Shown: piece after piece, positions 33,700 through 45,400 of the stretch
Position numbering within the stretch: the stretch's first letter is position 1
Layout: each line of letters starts with the position of its first letter
Origin: Bimastos eiseni
Lineage: Eukaryota > Annelida > Clitellata > Crassiclitellata > Lumbricidae
Assembly: GCA_959347315.1 (NCBI GenBank)
Contig: OY365806.1
Span: 38,219,439 to 38,283,438 of the forward strand
Reading direction: 5' to 3'
Length of the DNA stretch: 64,000 bases
The notes under the pieces: generated by a model
The model's input: the letters and a program-made list of their open reading frames with translations, nothing else
The model's database searches: none
What the model was told of the DNA's origin: nothing
Translations under genes and position numbers: made by a program

Positions 33700-33990
33700 T
33701 CATTGGAACTGCTGACTTGGTGAAACTATTGGAAATTCCCGTGACTTTTGACCTATCGGTTGATGTTTTGACCTAGAGCTTAGGTTTGTGCATAAATTGT
33801 GACTCATCATCGAAACTATTGGAAATTTCTCGAACCTATTAGACTGTATTGGTTTATGTTTAACCTAGGGCATAGGTTTTTGTGGTTTTTGTATGAATTG
33901 GTTTTTGTAACCTAGTTAGCGGTTACAAATACGTTTTTGTAACCTATTAGGTGGGTGAATTGACCAATATTATGGTCAATTGAGCTAGAT
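33700..33990. repeat. degenerate terminal-inverted-repeat-like sequence, copy A
   Basis: GACCTAGAGCTTAGGTTTGT and CATAAATTGTGA (33,770-33,803) match the copy B terminal repeat at 63,400-63,432. GTAACCTA words follow. The order is rearranged and the terminal CTACACTTTCAACTACT of copy B is not found, so the end has decayed. Confidence 0.6.
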
Positions 33991-34420
33991 AGCGCGTTTC
34001 CCTACTACTCAGGTAATTTGAGAGATACTGATGTGTGCAATTTGAGTCAAGGTGTTTCGTTATTTAAACTATCTGTAGATTTAACATTGTCAGTCTAATT
34101 GTCGTCGCTTAGACCTACATCAAGTTATTGAGTTGGTTGTTTGAGTTAATACGAAGTGAAAACGCTACTAGGGTGTGTTTCACTACAATACGAAATAGAT
34201 TCCATACGAAGTGACAGTTGGACAGTAAAGTGGATGTTTGATGTCAGAGTACACTCAGAGGAAAAGAAGTGTTGCTGACAGCCAATAATTAAAGTCCATA
34301 TAATTATAAAAAAGGCCTACAGCGTACGTTTTAAATTCGAGATTCAATTACTGTTAAGCCTGTCCTACGATTAAAATATTCGTAGGAACGAATAATAGTC
34401 ACAATTTTAACTAAATATCA
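33991..34420. other. no recognisable gene
   Basis: AT-rich sequence without repeat ends or frames of note. Confidence 0.35.
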
Positions 34421-35162
34421 GGGTAAAGTACCCAAAGGTGAGCACTGACCAAATGTGAGCACCTCTAATTATTTCACTTAATCAGCATAGGCGATGGCGC
34501 CACTCAGTGAATATCCGCAGCAGTAACATCAAGCATGTTCGAGAAAGTTAAAAGAGTTATTTAAATTCTTTTTTCACAGAATGCTAGTTCTTTAGAATAA
34601 AACCCTATAAAAAAACTTATTTTTCCCTTTTCGTAAATGATCGATAAATTGGTCTATTTTTTGGCCATGATACAACTACAGTTATTGTTAGAATGTGTAT
34701 TATGTCCACTTTATGAGTGAGCGATGATAAGATGTTCCGAAATGTGACCACCATTTTCCGCCATATTGGCATGGTATTCACATTGCGGCCGCATTGTGAG
34801 CACTTTGCTCAATCAAATTTTTACATTTTTAAGTGACAATTGGTTTATCGGAAATTCTGTGGCCTATCATTGGCATTATTATTAGACTAGGCCCAATGCT
34901 GTTTGTAGAACCTACCTGAAATACGCGTTAGCATGTATGCTCACATTACTAACCAAGGTGTGCTCACATTTAATCCGGGTGCCCAAATGTGAGCACCTTT
35001 TACAACATTTAATTTAAAATTTTAAAATATCATGTCAATGATTTGCAAATATAATGCATATAAAATTGTATAGACATTCATTTGATTTATCTTGTTGCAC
35101 TCAATAATTTTTCCATAATTTCAAATTTTTTTAAAGGTGCTCACATTTGGTTATTCTACCCT
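34421..35162. mobile_element. 742-bp element with inverted ends (AGGGTARARTA...)
   Basis: The left end AGGGTAAAGTACCCAAAGGTG and the right end, read inward, AGGGTAGAATAACCAAATGTG are inverted repeats. The word GTGAGCAC or its complement recurs inside at both ends and near 34,797 and 34,930-34,990. No transposase and no clear target duplication (ACTAAATA against ACTTAATA at best). Probably a non-autonomous DNA transposon. Confidence 0.65.
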
Positions 35163-36034
35163 ACTTAATAACACAAAACAATACTATAGCTGGGGGGTCG
35201 GGCTGATTTCCGAGATGTTTGTGTCTTGCCTTATCAAAAACCTTGTTATGATCGAAGGACTGAGCCTAGCATAATTATGGTTCCGATTTAGGCATGGATT
35301 GATATCCAGAGGTTATGGGGATCAAAGTAGCGGAAGTGGACGAGAAGCAAATTGGTCTGTAAAGATCCCGGCCGATAAATACAGTGGCAAAACTGGAGTC
35401 AGCGATAAAGCAGTAAAAATACATATATTTACATGTACAACCATTTTTTCCGAAATGCGGGAGTTGTGATGGATGTAGGCATAAAGTCAGATTCTTTGAG
35501 AGTATGGACATCTTGGGCATGGGCCTTGTGGTGTAGGGCGATTCACAAATGCACGGAGAATAAAATTGTTGATTTCAAATTGGGCTACCCTCTATTTTGG
35601 TGTGATCTGAGGTCGGGAACATTTGTGCAAAATATTTCATTTATACAACGAGCTTTAGTGACAGCTCAAGACATGCAAAATTTTATATCACAGCGAAAAC
35701 GGCAATGATGCTCGTGTCAAATAACGTTTAATTTTAATTTAACTTTTAATTCAACTGGCAAAATATATGAGTAAATTAGCTTGTGGCTCATATCACAGTA
35801 ATAAATATTATATACATGGTTTGTAGCACGTCTGGTCATTTCTATAAATTTTCTTCAATGGAATCATCATGAAGTGTCAGTGATATTCGACTGTCTGAAA
35901 CACGGGCTGTCGCTGAGTCTCATCATGTCTGAGAGCATTGCTAAAGTCTGCTGCAAACTTCACAGCACATTCGGCACAGTCACTGATGACCTTCATGCTC
36001 CTTACCTTGTTCTTAGCATCGACATGTTTCGACA
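35163..36034. other. no recognisable gene
   Basis: Frames of 60-90 codons on both strands near 35,275-35,700 overlap one another and show no domain. Confidence 0.35.
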
Positions 36035-36110
36035 TGGCTCAATGTAATACTCCCAGCCCAAATATCTTCGCGAACTCTTCACTATCCAGCCAACCCGCCC
36101 TACCCGATCA
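36035..36110 (+). mobile_element. short L2-LINE fragment
   Basis: The block AAATATCTTCGCGAACTCTT with its flanks matches 6,640-6,705 in the L2 relic (PKYLRELFTI), so this is a small detached piece of the same family. Confidence 0.7.
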
Positions 36111-36704
36111 TAAACAATTAAACATTTAGACATTCAGCAAGTAAGTTTAATAAAATATTATTTGCATCTAAATTTACAAATAAATATTAAGTGAGCTAGA
36201 AAAAAAGAGTATGAGTGTCTGCTACAGCAGACACTCTATACTTGAATGATATATTTTGATGTTCGAAAACATGGATTTATTTATAAAAAACTGAATATAG
36301 AAGCCTTTTGAGCTGTCACTAAACAATGGAATAATCTCTTGAAAATTTTATGAGTTCCTTAGCACACTAAATATCCTCATTCGAGCACCTAGCCACTTGA
36401 GCTTTCCCAAAAAAACGTTTTTAAACACTCTACTGTGTATGACGCGTCACTGCAAAGGGACATGAGAATTGGCAAGAGAACATGTAAGCAGATAAGCAAC
36501 AGGTTGAACCAAGAGATTTACTAGGACACAAGTGGCTTTATGGGAAGTATCAGTCGTATCTCCCTTGCCTCCCCACCCCTTGAACACTTCCTGTAAGATT
36601 GATATACAGGGTAAATTCGTTATATAAAAGTAAATAAAAAAACTAAATATTTTTTAACCTACTATTATGTACAAGTTACAACATTAATTTCTGGTTATAA
36701 ACGG
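36111..36704. other. no recognisable gene
   Basis: AT-rich, short frames only. Confidence 0.35.
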
Positions 36705-37245
36705 TCTTTGCAAATACGGCCTGCGCCAAAATGTCCTACGCCAAACCGGTCGCGCCAAACCGGATGCGCCAAAACGGCTGTGCCGTACCGACCGTACCGC
36801 GCCAAAACGGCTGTGCCGTAAAGACCGTACCGGGCCTATCATCAAGTTTAATGTTGCAAGATGCTGGATTAATGGAAAAAATACAGTGCAGTTAGAAGTT
36901 GTTTTGATGAGCAAAATCATTGTGTAAGTAGAAACTGCATTGACGTAAAATAGTGTAGATGGAAGCCCGGTTGATGGAAAAATCAGTGTAAGTAGAAATT
37001 CACTTGATGTACAATCACAGTTTAAGTAGAAACCGAATTGATGAATAATTATAGTTGCAAGTTAAAGCTGGATTGATGGAAAAATCAAAGTGTAAGTAGA
37101 AACTGGCGTGATGGAAAATCACAGTGTAAATAGAAGCTGAATTGATGAAATAATCATTGCGTAAATAGCAGGTGAATCAATGAAAACATCATAGCGTATG
37201 TAGAAGCTGGAATTATGGAAAACTCATAGTGTAAGTTGAAGTCAA
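36705..37245. repeat. two-part minisatellite (GCGCCAAAA array, then AGCTGGATTGATGG array)
   Basis: 36,720-36,835 holds GCGCCAAAACGG/GTGCCGTACCG units. 36,855-37,240 holds units like GTGTAAGTAGAAGCTGGATTGATGGAAAATCA at about 35-bp spacing. The order, a GC-rich array followed by a GGATTGATG array, is the same as in the left arm of the element at 24,690, so the two are related. Confidence 0.75.
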
Positions 37246-37299
37246 CAGGACCGCATTATCGATTAGGCTGACTAGGCTGAAGTCTAGGGGCCCACAAAG

Positions 37300-38620
37300 A
37301 GCAGGGGCCCATGCGGCATCGCCGGTTAATTACGGCAGTGGTTAGATTTTGTAGCATAAATTGCTGGACGCTAATTAAGTACATTGATATCGTCACTGTG
37401 ATGGACATTCAAATTCAACCGTGGAAACTTTTAGTCAATGCCCATGGCGGCCTGTCTATTGTCAAACGATGCTCACGATTGACAATAGATGGTCTGTCCA
37501 CTCTGATGCTTCAAAGACAATCAGCTGTGAATAAAATATATGAAAAAGTAAAGATGGTTCTAGAACAATTTACAGAAAACTTGGACGAAGGAGCCAAAGC
37601 ACGGGGTAAGAGGCAAGGGGTATTTTATCAAAGTTGGATACCTTGAACAATTGAATCTTACTGGTGTCACTAAAAGATTTCACCAGACAATCATAAAGCT
37701 ACAGAGCACAAACATTGATCTGAACGAAGATTTGAAGCTCTTAAGGCCATTGAATAATTATTTAAGTCACCAGTTAAAGAGATGTTTTTGAGGACTTTGA
37801 GGAGAAAGGGAAGATCAAAATTGGTCTTGGAAAGGAGCTGGTATACAAAGAAGATACCCAAAGAAAGAATGAAGGTAGTGTGAAGCTCAGGCAAAATGAT
37901 GGCAATTTTGAAGATAGGCCCTACCGATTTTTCAGGGAGGAAGATTTTTAGGGTCATGATGTTTCTTCCCATGATCGATCACTTGTTAACAGTGATTCAG
38001 CAGAGGCTGGATGCATAATGTGGTTTCTGTCAAATTCGGCTTCCATTCACAATTTACCTCGGTTAATGGTGACCAACTGAGGGAGGCGGCCGAGAGGCTG
38101 GTGAATACCTACCCAGAAGACCTCAACACCAGAACCCTGAGGAAGTTATTCATTTCCAAGAGTACACGAATGACCCTGAATCTGGTGCTTGGCTAATTCA
38201 AAAACGTTAAAATAATGTGACCTTTATTGCATTGAGAATGCTTCAAACTATTGTTAACAATGAAATGCAGGACACTCTCAAACATGTTTACGCATTTGCT
38301 TCATGCCAATTATTAAGGCTGCCTGACGAGATATCACTTTCTTTCTTACTCCATTTATTACTCCATATTTTAGTAAATTGTACGAAAGGAGAGCGTGAAA
38401 TTCGCGAGGAAACTGGGAAAGGCGTTAGAGATGTCAACCTTCAAGGGGCCCAAAGAAGCCTACCTTAGGTTGATAAGGCGCTGGAAGCTAGTTCTATGAA
38501 AGATCAGTGTGTAAGCTAAACTCATTGATTATGCGCCGATCTTATTTAGCCTATCAAAAGTAGAACTTATTACAAAGCCAAGCTTCGAAAATAAAGGCTC
38601 AGTTTATTAATTGAAAGACA
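37300..38620 (+). pseudogene. hAT (ZMYM/TTF-type) transposase relic
   Basis: Plus-strand pieces in shifting frames: DGLSTLMLQRQSAVNKIYEK (37,480-37,540), TGVTKRFHQTIIKLQSTNIDLNEDL and LLRPLNNY near 37,660-37,760. Then come the acidic/Lys-rich stretch near 37,790, VNTYPEDLNTRTLRKLF near 38,100 and LPDEISLSFLLHLLLHILVNCTKGEREI near 38,320. The last resembles the C-terminal dimerisation block (V-TNCS-ERSF) of hAT transposases. No complete catalytic core survives. A GGGGCCC-rich block at 37,285-37,310 may be near the element's 5' end. Confidence 0.5.
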
Positions 38621-38639
38621 AACACATGAATCAGTATCC

Positions 38640-39499
38640 GAACTTACCAGTATCTTATTTGTCAACCTTTTCGGCATTTTCATCTGTTTCTTCTGTTTTA
38701 TCATGTCCCTTTATCTTTTGCTAATTCTTCTTTCTCTTCTGCCTCTATTGCTGCTTAGCGTTGCATTATTTTTCCATCTTTTGTAGTCTTCTTCGGTATG
38801 TCCTTCTATCGTAACATTCTTGCAACTTTCTTAACAATCACAAAATTCGCAAGTTGCTCAGCTTCGGTCTCTTCATCTTCTGTCTCTTCCTTTTCTGTGT
38901 CTTCATCTTCGGTCTCTTCTTCATCCGTCTGTCCATCATCGGACACTTCTTCATCCGTATTTTTATCGCTTTTTTCATCGTCTTTCCCTTCATCTCCGTT
39001 TCCCTTGCATTTCATTTTCTTGCTTTTCTTCCTCTGACTTATCTTTCCTTAGCCTGCCTTCCACTTACCTCCTTTACCTCCCTTAGCTCCCTTAGCACCC
39101 TCAGCCCTTTTGCCTCTCTTAAGTGTCTTCCCCTTATCCCATTAACACCCTTATCTCTTTTACTTCCCTTAGCTTCCGTTGGCTCCCTTAGCTCGCTTAG
39201 CACCATTAGCTAATTTGCCTTTCTCACCTGCCTCCCTCTTACATCTTTTGCACCCTTTAGCTCTCTTAGCTCCCGTGCATCCAATAGCTCCATTGCGTTC
39301 ATCGGCTTCCTCAACTCCCTTGCCTCCCTTACCTGCCTTGCCGCTTTACCGCCCTTAGTTCTCTTGCTTGTCTTCACCAACTCGCCTTTCCCTTATTTGT
39401 CTTTCCCTTGCCTGTCCTCTCCTTACTTGCCTTTCTTTTTCATTATCACCTACCTCTCCCTATTCGCTCCTTACTCCCCTTGCTTCTGCTCCAACCCCC
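38640..39499 (-). other. decayed or non-coding tail of the giant repeat gene
   Basis: Minus-strand reading shows the same composition as the giant frame but with stops and frame changes: Gly/Ala/Lys pieces (GAKRAKGANG, KGKLANGAKRAK near 39,190-39,330) and an acidic Glu/Thr/Asp-rich piece (TDEEETEDEDTEKEE, 38,850-38,960). It may be 3' untranslated sequence derived from repeats, or a further exon portion lost by frameshift. Possible AATAAA signals (minus) occur near 38,590-38,605. Confidence 0.45.
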
Positions 39500-42400
39500 T
39501 CAACGTCTCTTTCCTCCCTTCCTCTTACCCCCTCCACTTCTCCCACCTCCCTTCCTCTTACCCCCTCCACTTCTCCCACCTCTCTTCCTCTTACCCCCTC
39601 CACTTCTCCCACCTCCCTTCCTCTTACCCCCTCCACGTCTCTTACCTCCCCCCCTCTTACCCCCTCCTCGTTTCTTACCTCCCCCCCTCTTACCCCCTCC
39701 ACGTCTCTTACTTCCCCCCTTCCTACCCCCACCACCTCTCTTACCTCCCCTCCGACCACCCCCCCTACCTCCCTTACCACCTCCTCTCTTACTCCCTTTG
39801 CCTCTGCCTTTACTTCGGCCCCCCCTGCCACCCTTACCTCCCCTCCCCCCACCACTTTTACCTCTCCTCCCCCTACCCCTCCTAGCTCCCTTGCCTCCCC
39901 CTCTCTTACCCCTCCCACCTCCCTTACCTCCCCTCCTGCTACCCCTCCTAGCTCCTTTGCCTCCCCCTCTCTTACCCCTCCCACCTCCCTTACCTCCCCT
40001 CCTGCTACCCCTCCTAGCTCCTTTGCCTCCCCCTCTCTTACCCCTCCCACCTCCCTTACCTACCCTTCCCCTACCCTTCCTACCTCCCTTACCTCCGCCC
40101 TTCTTACCCCTCCCACCTCCCTTACCTCCCCTCCTGCTACCCCCCCTAGCTCCCTTACCGCCCCCCTTCTTACCCCTCCCACCACCCCTCCCCCTGCCCC
40201 CCTTACCTCCCCCCCTCTTACCCGACCTACCGCCCTTACCTCCCCTCCCCTTACCCCCCCTACCGCCCTTCCCTTTCCTCCCTTTACCACCCCTACCTCC
40301 CTTACCTCCACTCCCCGTACCGCCTTTACCTCTGCCCTTACCTCTCCTCCCCTTAGTCCCCGCACCTCCTTTGCCTCCTCTTCCTTTGCCACCTCTACCT
40401 CCCTTATCTCCCCTCCCCCTACCGCCTTTACCTTTGCCCTTGCTTCCTCTCCCCTTACCCCCCATGCTTCCCTTACCTCCTCTCCCCTTACCCCCTTTAC
40501 TTATGCCCTTGCCTCCCCTCCCCTTACCACCCTTACCTCCCTTACCTCCTCTCCCCCTACCGCCTTTACCTCTGCCCTTACCTCCCCTCCCCTTACCCCC
40601 CGCACCTCCTTTGCCTTCCCTCCTTTTGCCACCCCTACCTCCCTTATCTCCCCTCCCCTTACCGCCTTTACCTTTGCCCTTGCTTCCTCTCCCCTTACCC
40701 ACCGTGCTTCTCTTACCTCCTCTCTCCTTACCCCCTTTACCTCTGCCCTTGCCTCCCCTACCCTTACCCCCCATACCACCCTTACCTCCTCTCCCCCTAC
40801 CGCCTTTACCTCTGCCCTTACCTCCCCTCCCCTTACCCCCCGCACCTCCTTTGCCTCCCCTCCTTATGCCACCCCTACCTCCCTTATCTCCCCTCCCCTT
40901 ACCGCCTTTACCTTTGCCCTTGCTTCCTCTCCCCTTACCTCCCGTGCTTCTCTTACCTCCTCTCTCCTTACCCCCTTTACCTCTGCCCTTGCCTCCCCTA
41001 CCCTTACCCCCCATACCTCCCTTACCTCCTCTCCCCCTACCGCCTTTACCTATGCCCTTACCTCCCCTCCCCTTACCCCCCGCACCTCCTTTGCGTCCCC
41101 TCCTTTTGCCACCCCTCCCTCCCTTATCTCCCCTCCCCTTACCGGCTTTACCCTTGCCCTTGTTTCCTCTCCCCTTACTCCCCGTGCTTCCCTTACCTCC
41201 TCTCCTCTTACCCCCTCTATCGCTGCTCTTGCCTCCCCTCCCCTTACCACCCCTACCTCCCTTACCTTCTCTCCCCCTACCCCTTTTAACTCCGCCCTTA
41301 CCTCCCTTCCCCTTATTGCCTTTACCATTGAGAGGGCCTCTCCTCCCCTTACCCCTTGCGCCTCCCTTACCTCCTCCGCTCCTAGCCCCTTTACCTTTGC
41401 TCTTACCTCCCCTCCCTTTACCCTTCGTGCCTCCCTTACCTCCCCTTCCCTTATCACCCGCACCTCTTTTGCCTTCTCTCCCTTTGCCACCACTACCTCT
41501 CGTACCTCCCCTCCCCTTACCGCCTATACCTTTGCCCTTGCCTCCTCTCCCCTTGCTCCCCGTGCTTACCTTACCTCCTCTCCCCTTATCCCCTTTATCT
41601 CCGCCCTTACCTCCTCTCCCCTTACTCCCCGCACCTCCTTTGCCTCCCCTCCCTTTGCCATCCCCACCTCCCTTACCTCCCCTCCCCTTACTGCCTTTAG
41701 CATTGAGCTTGCCTCCCCTACCCTTTCCTCCCGTACCTTTTTTACCTCGTCCCCTCTTATCCCCCGCACCTCCTTTACTCCCCCTTTCTTTACCACCTCT
41801 ACCTCTTTTACCTCCTCTTCCCTTACCCCCTTTACCTCTGCCCTTGCCTCCCTTCTCTTTTCTCCCCATACCTCCCTTACCTCCTCTGCCTGTACCTCCT
41901 TTACCCCTGCTCTCATTTTTTTCTCCACTTCCCCTAACACTCTTGCCTTCCCTTCTCTTACCCTCTTTGCCTTTGCCCTTACCTCCCCTACCCCTACCCC
42001 CAGCATCTTTTTTGCCTCCCCTTCCTTTGCCGCCCCTACCTCCCTTACCTCCTTTCTCATTACCGCCTTTATTTCTGCCCTTACCTCCTTTCCTCTTACT
42101 CCTCGCCCCTCCTTTGCCTCCCCTCACTTTGCCACCATTACCTCCTTTACCCTCCCTCCCCTTACCACGCATGCCTCCCTTACCTCCCCTTCCCTTGCTG
42201 CCTTTATCTTTGCCCATGCCTCCCCTCCCCTTACCCCCCGCGCCTCCCTTCGATCCTCTCCCTTTACCTCCTTTACCCCTGCTCTTATCTCCCCTCCCTT
42301 TACTCTTCGCACCTCCCTTACCTTCACTTTTTTTACCCCCCGTACCATTTTTTCCTCCACTTCCCCTAACACTCTTGCCTCCCCTTCTCTTACCCTCTTT

Positions 42401-45400
42401 GCCTTTGCCCTTACCTCCCCTACCCCTACCCCCAGCACCTTTTTTGCCTTCCCTCTCTTTGCCACCCCTACCTTTCTTACCGCCCGTCCCTTTACCGCCT
42501 TTATCTTTGCCCTTGCCTCTCCTCCCCTTTCCTCCCGTACCTCCTTTACCTAGCCCCCTCTTATCCCCCGCACCTCCTTTACCCCCCCTCCCTTTGCCAC
42601 CCCTACCTCCCTTACTTCCTTTCTCATTACTGCCTTTATTTCTGCCCTTACCTCCCTTCCTCTTACTCCTCGCCCCTCCTTTGCCTCCCCTCACTTTGCC
42701 ACCATTACCTTCTTTACCCTCCCTTCCCTTACCACGCATACCTCCCTTACCTCCCCTTCCCCTGTTGCCTTTATCTTTGCCCATGCCTCCCCTCCCCTTA
42801 CCCCCCGCGCCTCCCTTCGATCCTCTCCCTTTACCTCCTTTACCCCTGCTCTTATCTCCCCTCCCTTTACCCTTCGCACCTCCCTTACCTTCACTTTTTT
42901 TACCCCCCGTACCATTTTTTCCTCCACTTCCCCTAACACTCTTGCCTCCCCTTCTCTTACCCTCTTTGCCTTTGCCCTTACCTCCCCTACCCCTACCCCC
43001 AGCACCTTTTTTGCCTTCCCTCCCTTTGCCACCCCTACCTTTCTTACCGCCCGTCCCTTTACCGCCTTTATCTTTGCCCTTGCCTCTCCTCCCCTTTCCT
43101 CCCGTACCTCCTTTACCTAGCCCCCTGTTATCCCCCGCACCTCCTTTACTCCCCCTCCCTTTGCCACCCCTACCTCCCTTACTTTTTTCCTCATTACCGC
43201 CTTTATTTCTGCCCTTACCTCCCTTCCTCTTACTCCTCGCCCCTCCTTTGCCTCCCCTCACTTTGCCACCATTACCTTCTTTACCCTCCCTTCCCTTACC
43301 ACGCATACCTCCCTTACCTCCCCTTCCCCTGTTGCCTTTATCTTTGCCCATGCCTCCCCTCCCCTTACCCCCCGCGCCTCCCTTCGATCCTCTCCCTTTA
43401 CCTCCTTTACCCCTGCTCTTATCTCCCCTCCCTTTACTCTTCGCACCTCCCTTACCTTCACTTTTTTTACCTCCCGTACCATTTTTTCCTCCACTTCCCC
43501 TAACACTCTTGCCTCCCCTTCTCTTACCCTCTTTGTTTTTGCCCTTACCTCCCCTACCCCTACCCCCAGCACCTTTTTTGCCTTCCCTCCCTTTGCCACC
43601 CCTACCTTTCTTACCGCCCGTCCCTTTACCGCCTTTATCTTTGCCCTTGCCTCTCCTCCCCTTTCCTCCCGTACCTCCTTTACCTAGCCCCCTCTTATCC
43701 CCCGCACCTCCTTTACCCCCCTTCCTTTTGCCACCCCTACCTCCCTTACTTTTTTTCTCATTACCGCCTTTATTTCTGCCCTTACCTCCCTTCCTCTGAC
43801 GCCCTGCCCCTCCTTTGCCTCCCCTCACTTTGCCACCATTACCTCCTTTACCGCCCCTCCCCTTACCGCCTTTACCTTTGCCCTTGCCTACTATCCCCTT
43901 AGCCCCCGTGCTTCCCTTACCTCCTCTCTCCTTTCCCCCTTTGCCTCTGCCCTTGCCTCCCCTCCCCTTACCACCAGTACCTCCCTTACCTCCTCTCTCC
44001 CTACCGCCTTTACCTCTGCCCTTGCCTCCCCTCCCCTTGCCCTCCGCACTTTCTTTGCCTACCCTCCGTTTGCTACCCCTACCTCCCCTTCCCTTACCGC
44101 CTTCACCTTTGCCTCCCCTCCCCTTACCGCCCGCGCCTCCCTTACCTCCTCTCCCCTTACCCTCTTTACCCCTGCTTTTATTTCCCCTCCCTTTACCCTT
44201 AGTACCTCGCTTACCTCCCCTCCTCTTATCCTCCGCACCTTCTTTACCCCCCCTTCCCTTACCACCCCTCCCTCCCACTCTACCCTTTTTTTTACTCCCC
44301 GTACCTCTTTTACCTCCCCCCCTACCTCCCGTCCCCTTACTGCCTTTACCTTTGTCCTTGCCTTCCCTCCCTTTACCCCCCGCGCCTCCTTTACCTCCTC
44401 TCCCCTTACCCCATTTATCTTTGCCCTTACCTCCCCTCCCTTTACTTTTCGTACCTCCCTTACCTCCCTTCCTTTTACCCTCGGTACCTCCTTTACCTCC
44501 CCTCCCCTTACCCCCCGTACCTCCCTTACCTCTTCTCCCCTTTTTTTCCTTACCTGCCTTTTCCTTACCCCGCTTACCCCTTGTACCTCCCTTACCTGGC
44601 TTTTCCTTAGCTCCCATACTGCCCTTACCTGCCTTCCCCTTACCCCCCTTACCTCCTTTTTCCATGTTCTTTCTCTTGTCCTGTCCCTTGTTCTTTCCCT
44701 TGTTCTTTCCCTTGTTCTTTCCCTTGTCCTTTCCCTTGTCCTTTCCCTTGTCCTTTCCCTTGTTCTTTCCCTTGTCTGTGTTGCTGTTCTTTCCCTTGTC
44801 CTTTCCCTTGTTCTTTCCCTTGTCTGTTCCCTTGTTCTTTCCCTTATCCTTTCCCTTGTTCTTTCCCTTGTCTGTCCCTTTGTTGTTTTCCTTTTTTTTT
44901 TCCTTTTTAATTTTTTTTTGCATTTTCCCCATATTTTTTGCTGCTTTTCCCGTCGTTTTTGCTGCTTTTCCTGTTTTGACTTTTTTGGGTTTTTTTTTTT
45001 TTTCGTCTGTTTTAGTTTTTTTGGCTATTTTATTTTTTCCACCTTTTTCCTTTTTTTTTTCTTTGTCCTTTTCTCCGTCTTTTTTCTTTGTTTTATCTTT
45101 TTCCTTTTTTCCGCCTTTTTTCTTATTTTTGTCTTTTTCCTTTTTTCCGTCTTTTGTCTTTTCTTTACCTTTTTCCTTCTTCTTGTCCTTTTCACCTTTC
45201 TTGCCTTTTTTCTTTTCTTCGTCTTTTTCCTTTTTTCCGTCTTTTGTCTTTTCTTTGCTTTTTTCTTTTTTTTTGTCCTTTTCACCTTTCTTGCCTTTTT
45301 TCTTGTCTTCGTCCTTTTCCTTTTTTCCGTCTTTTGTCTTTTCTTTGCTTTTTTCCTTCTTTTTGTCCTTTTCACCTTTCTTGCCTTTTTTCTTGTCTTC

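Larger units (their letters stand above)
26467..33990. mobile_element. Polinton/Maverick copy A, left-truncated
   Basis: Gene order on the minus strand from 32,238 down is ATPase, penton-like, small virion-like proteins, dUTPase-like, hydrophobic protein, SFLKI protein, pX-like, capsid and SAP protein. The zinc-ribbon/PLA2 gene and integrase run on the plus strand to 33,699. This is colinear with copy B, but the polymerase, protease and fibre half is missing. In one capsid block of 78 residues copies A and B differ at 10 positions. No left terminal repeat is seen, and the right one is rearranged. Confidence 0.93.

Noticed and set aside
35275..35708. Possible small gene pair on opposite strands
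   Set aside because: Frames overlap, lack known motifs and lie in AT-rich intergenic sequence.
39368..43799. Plus-strand frames of 1,061 and 1,463 codons (Ser/Thr/Pro and Pro/Leu-rich)
   Set aside because: They are antisense shadows of the minus-strand repeats; they begin and end inside the repeats and contain no ordinary-complexity sequence, whereas the minus frame continues into 2.4 kb of unique coding-like sequence.
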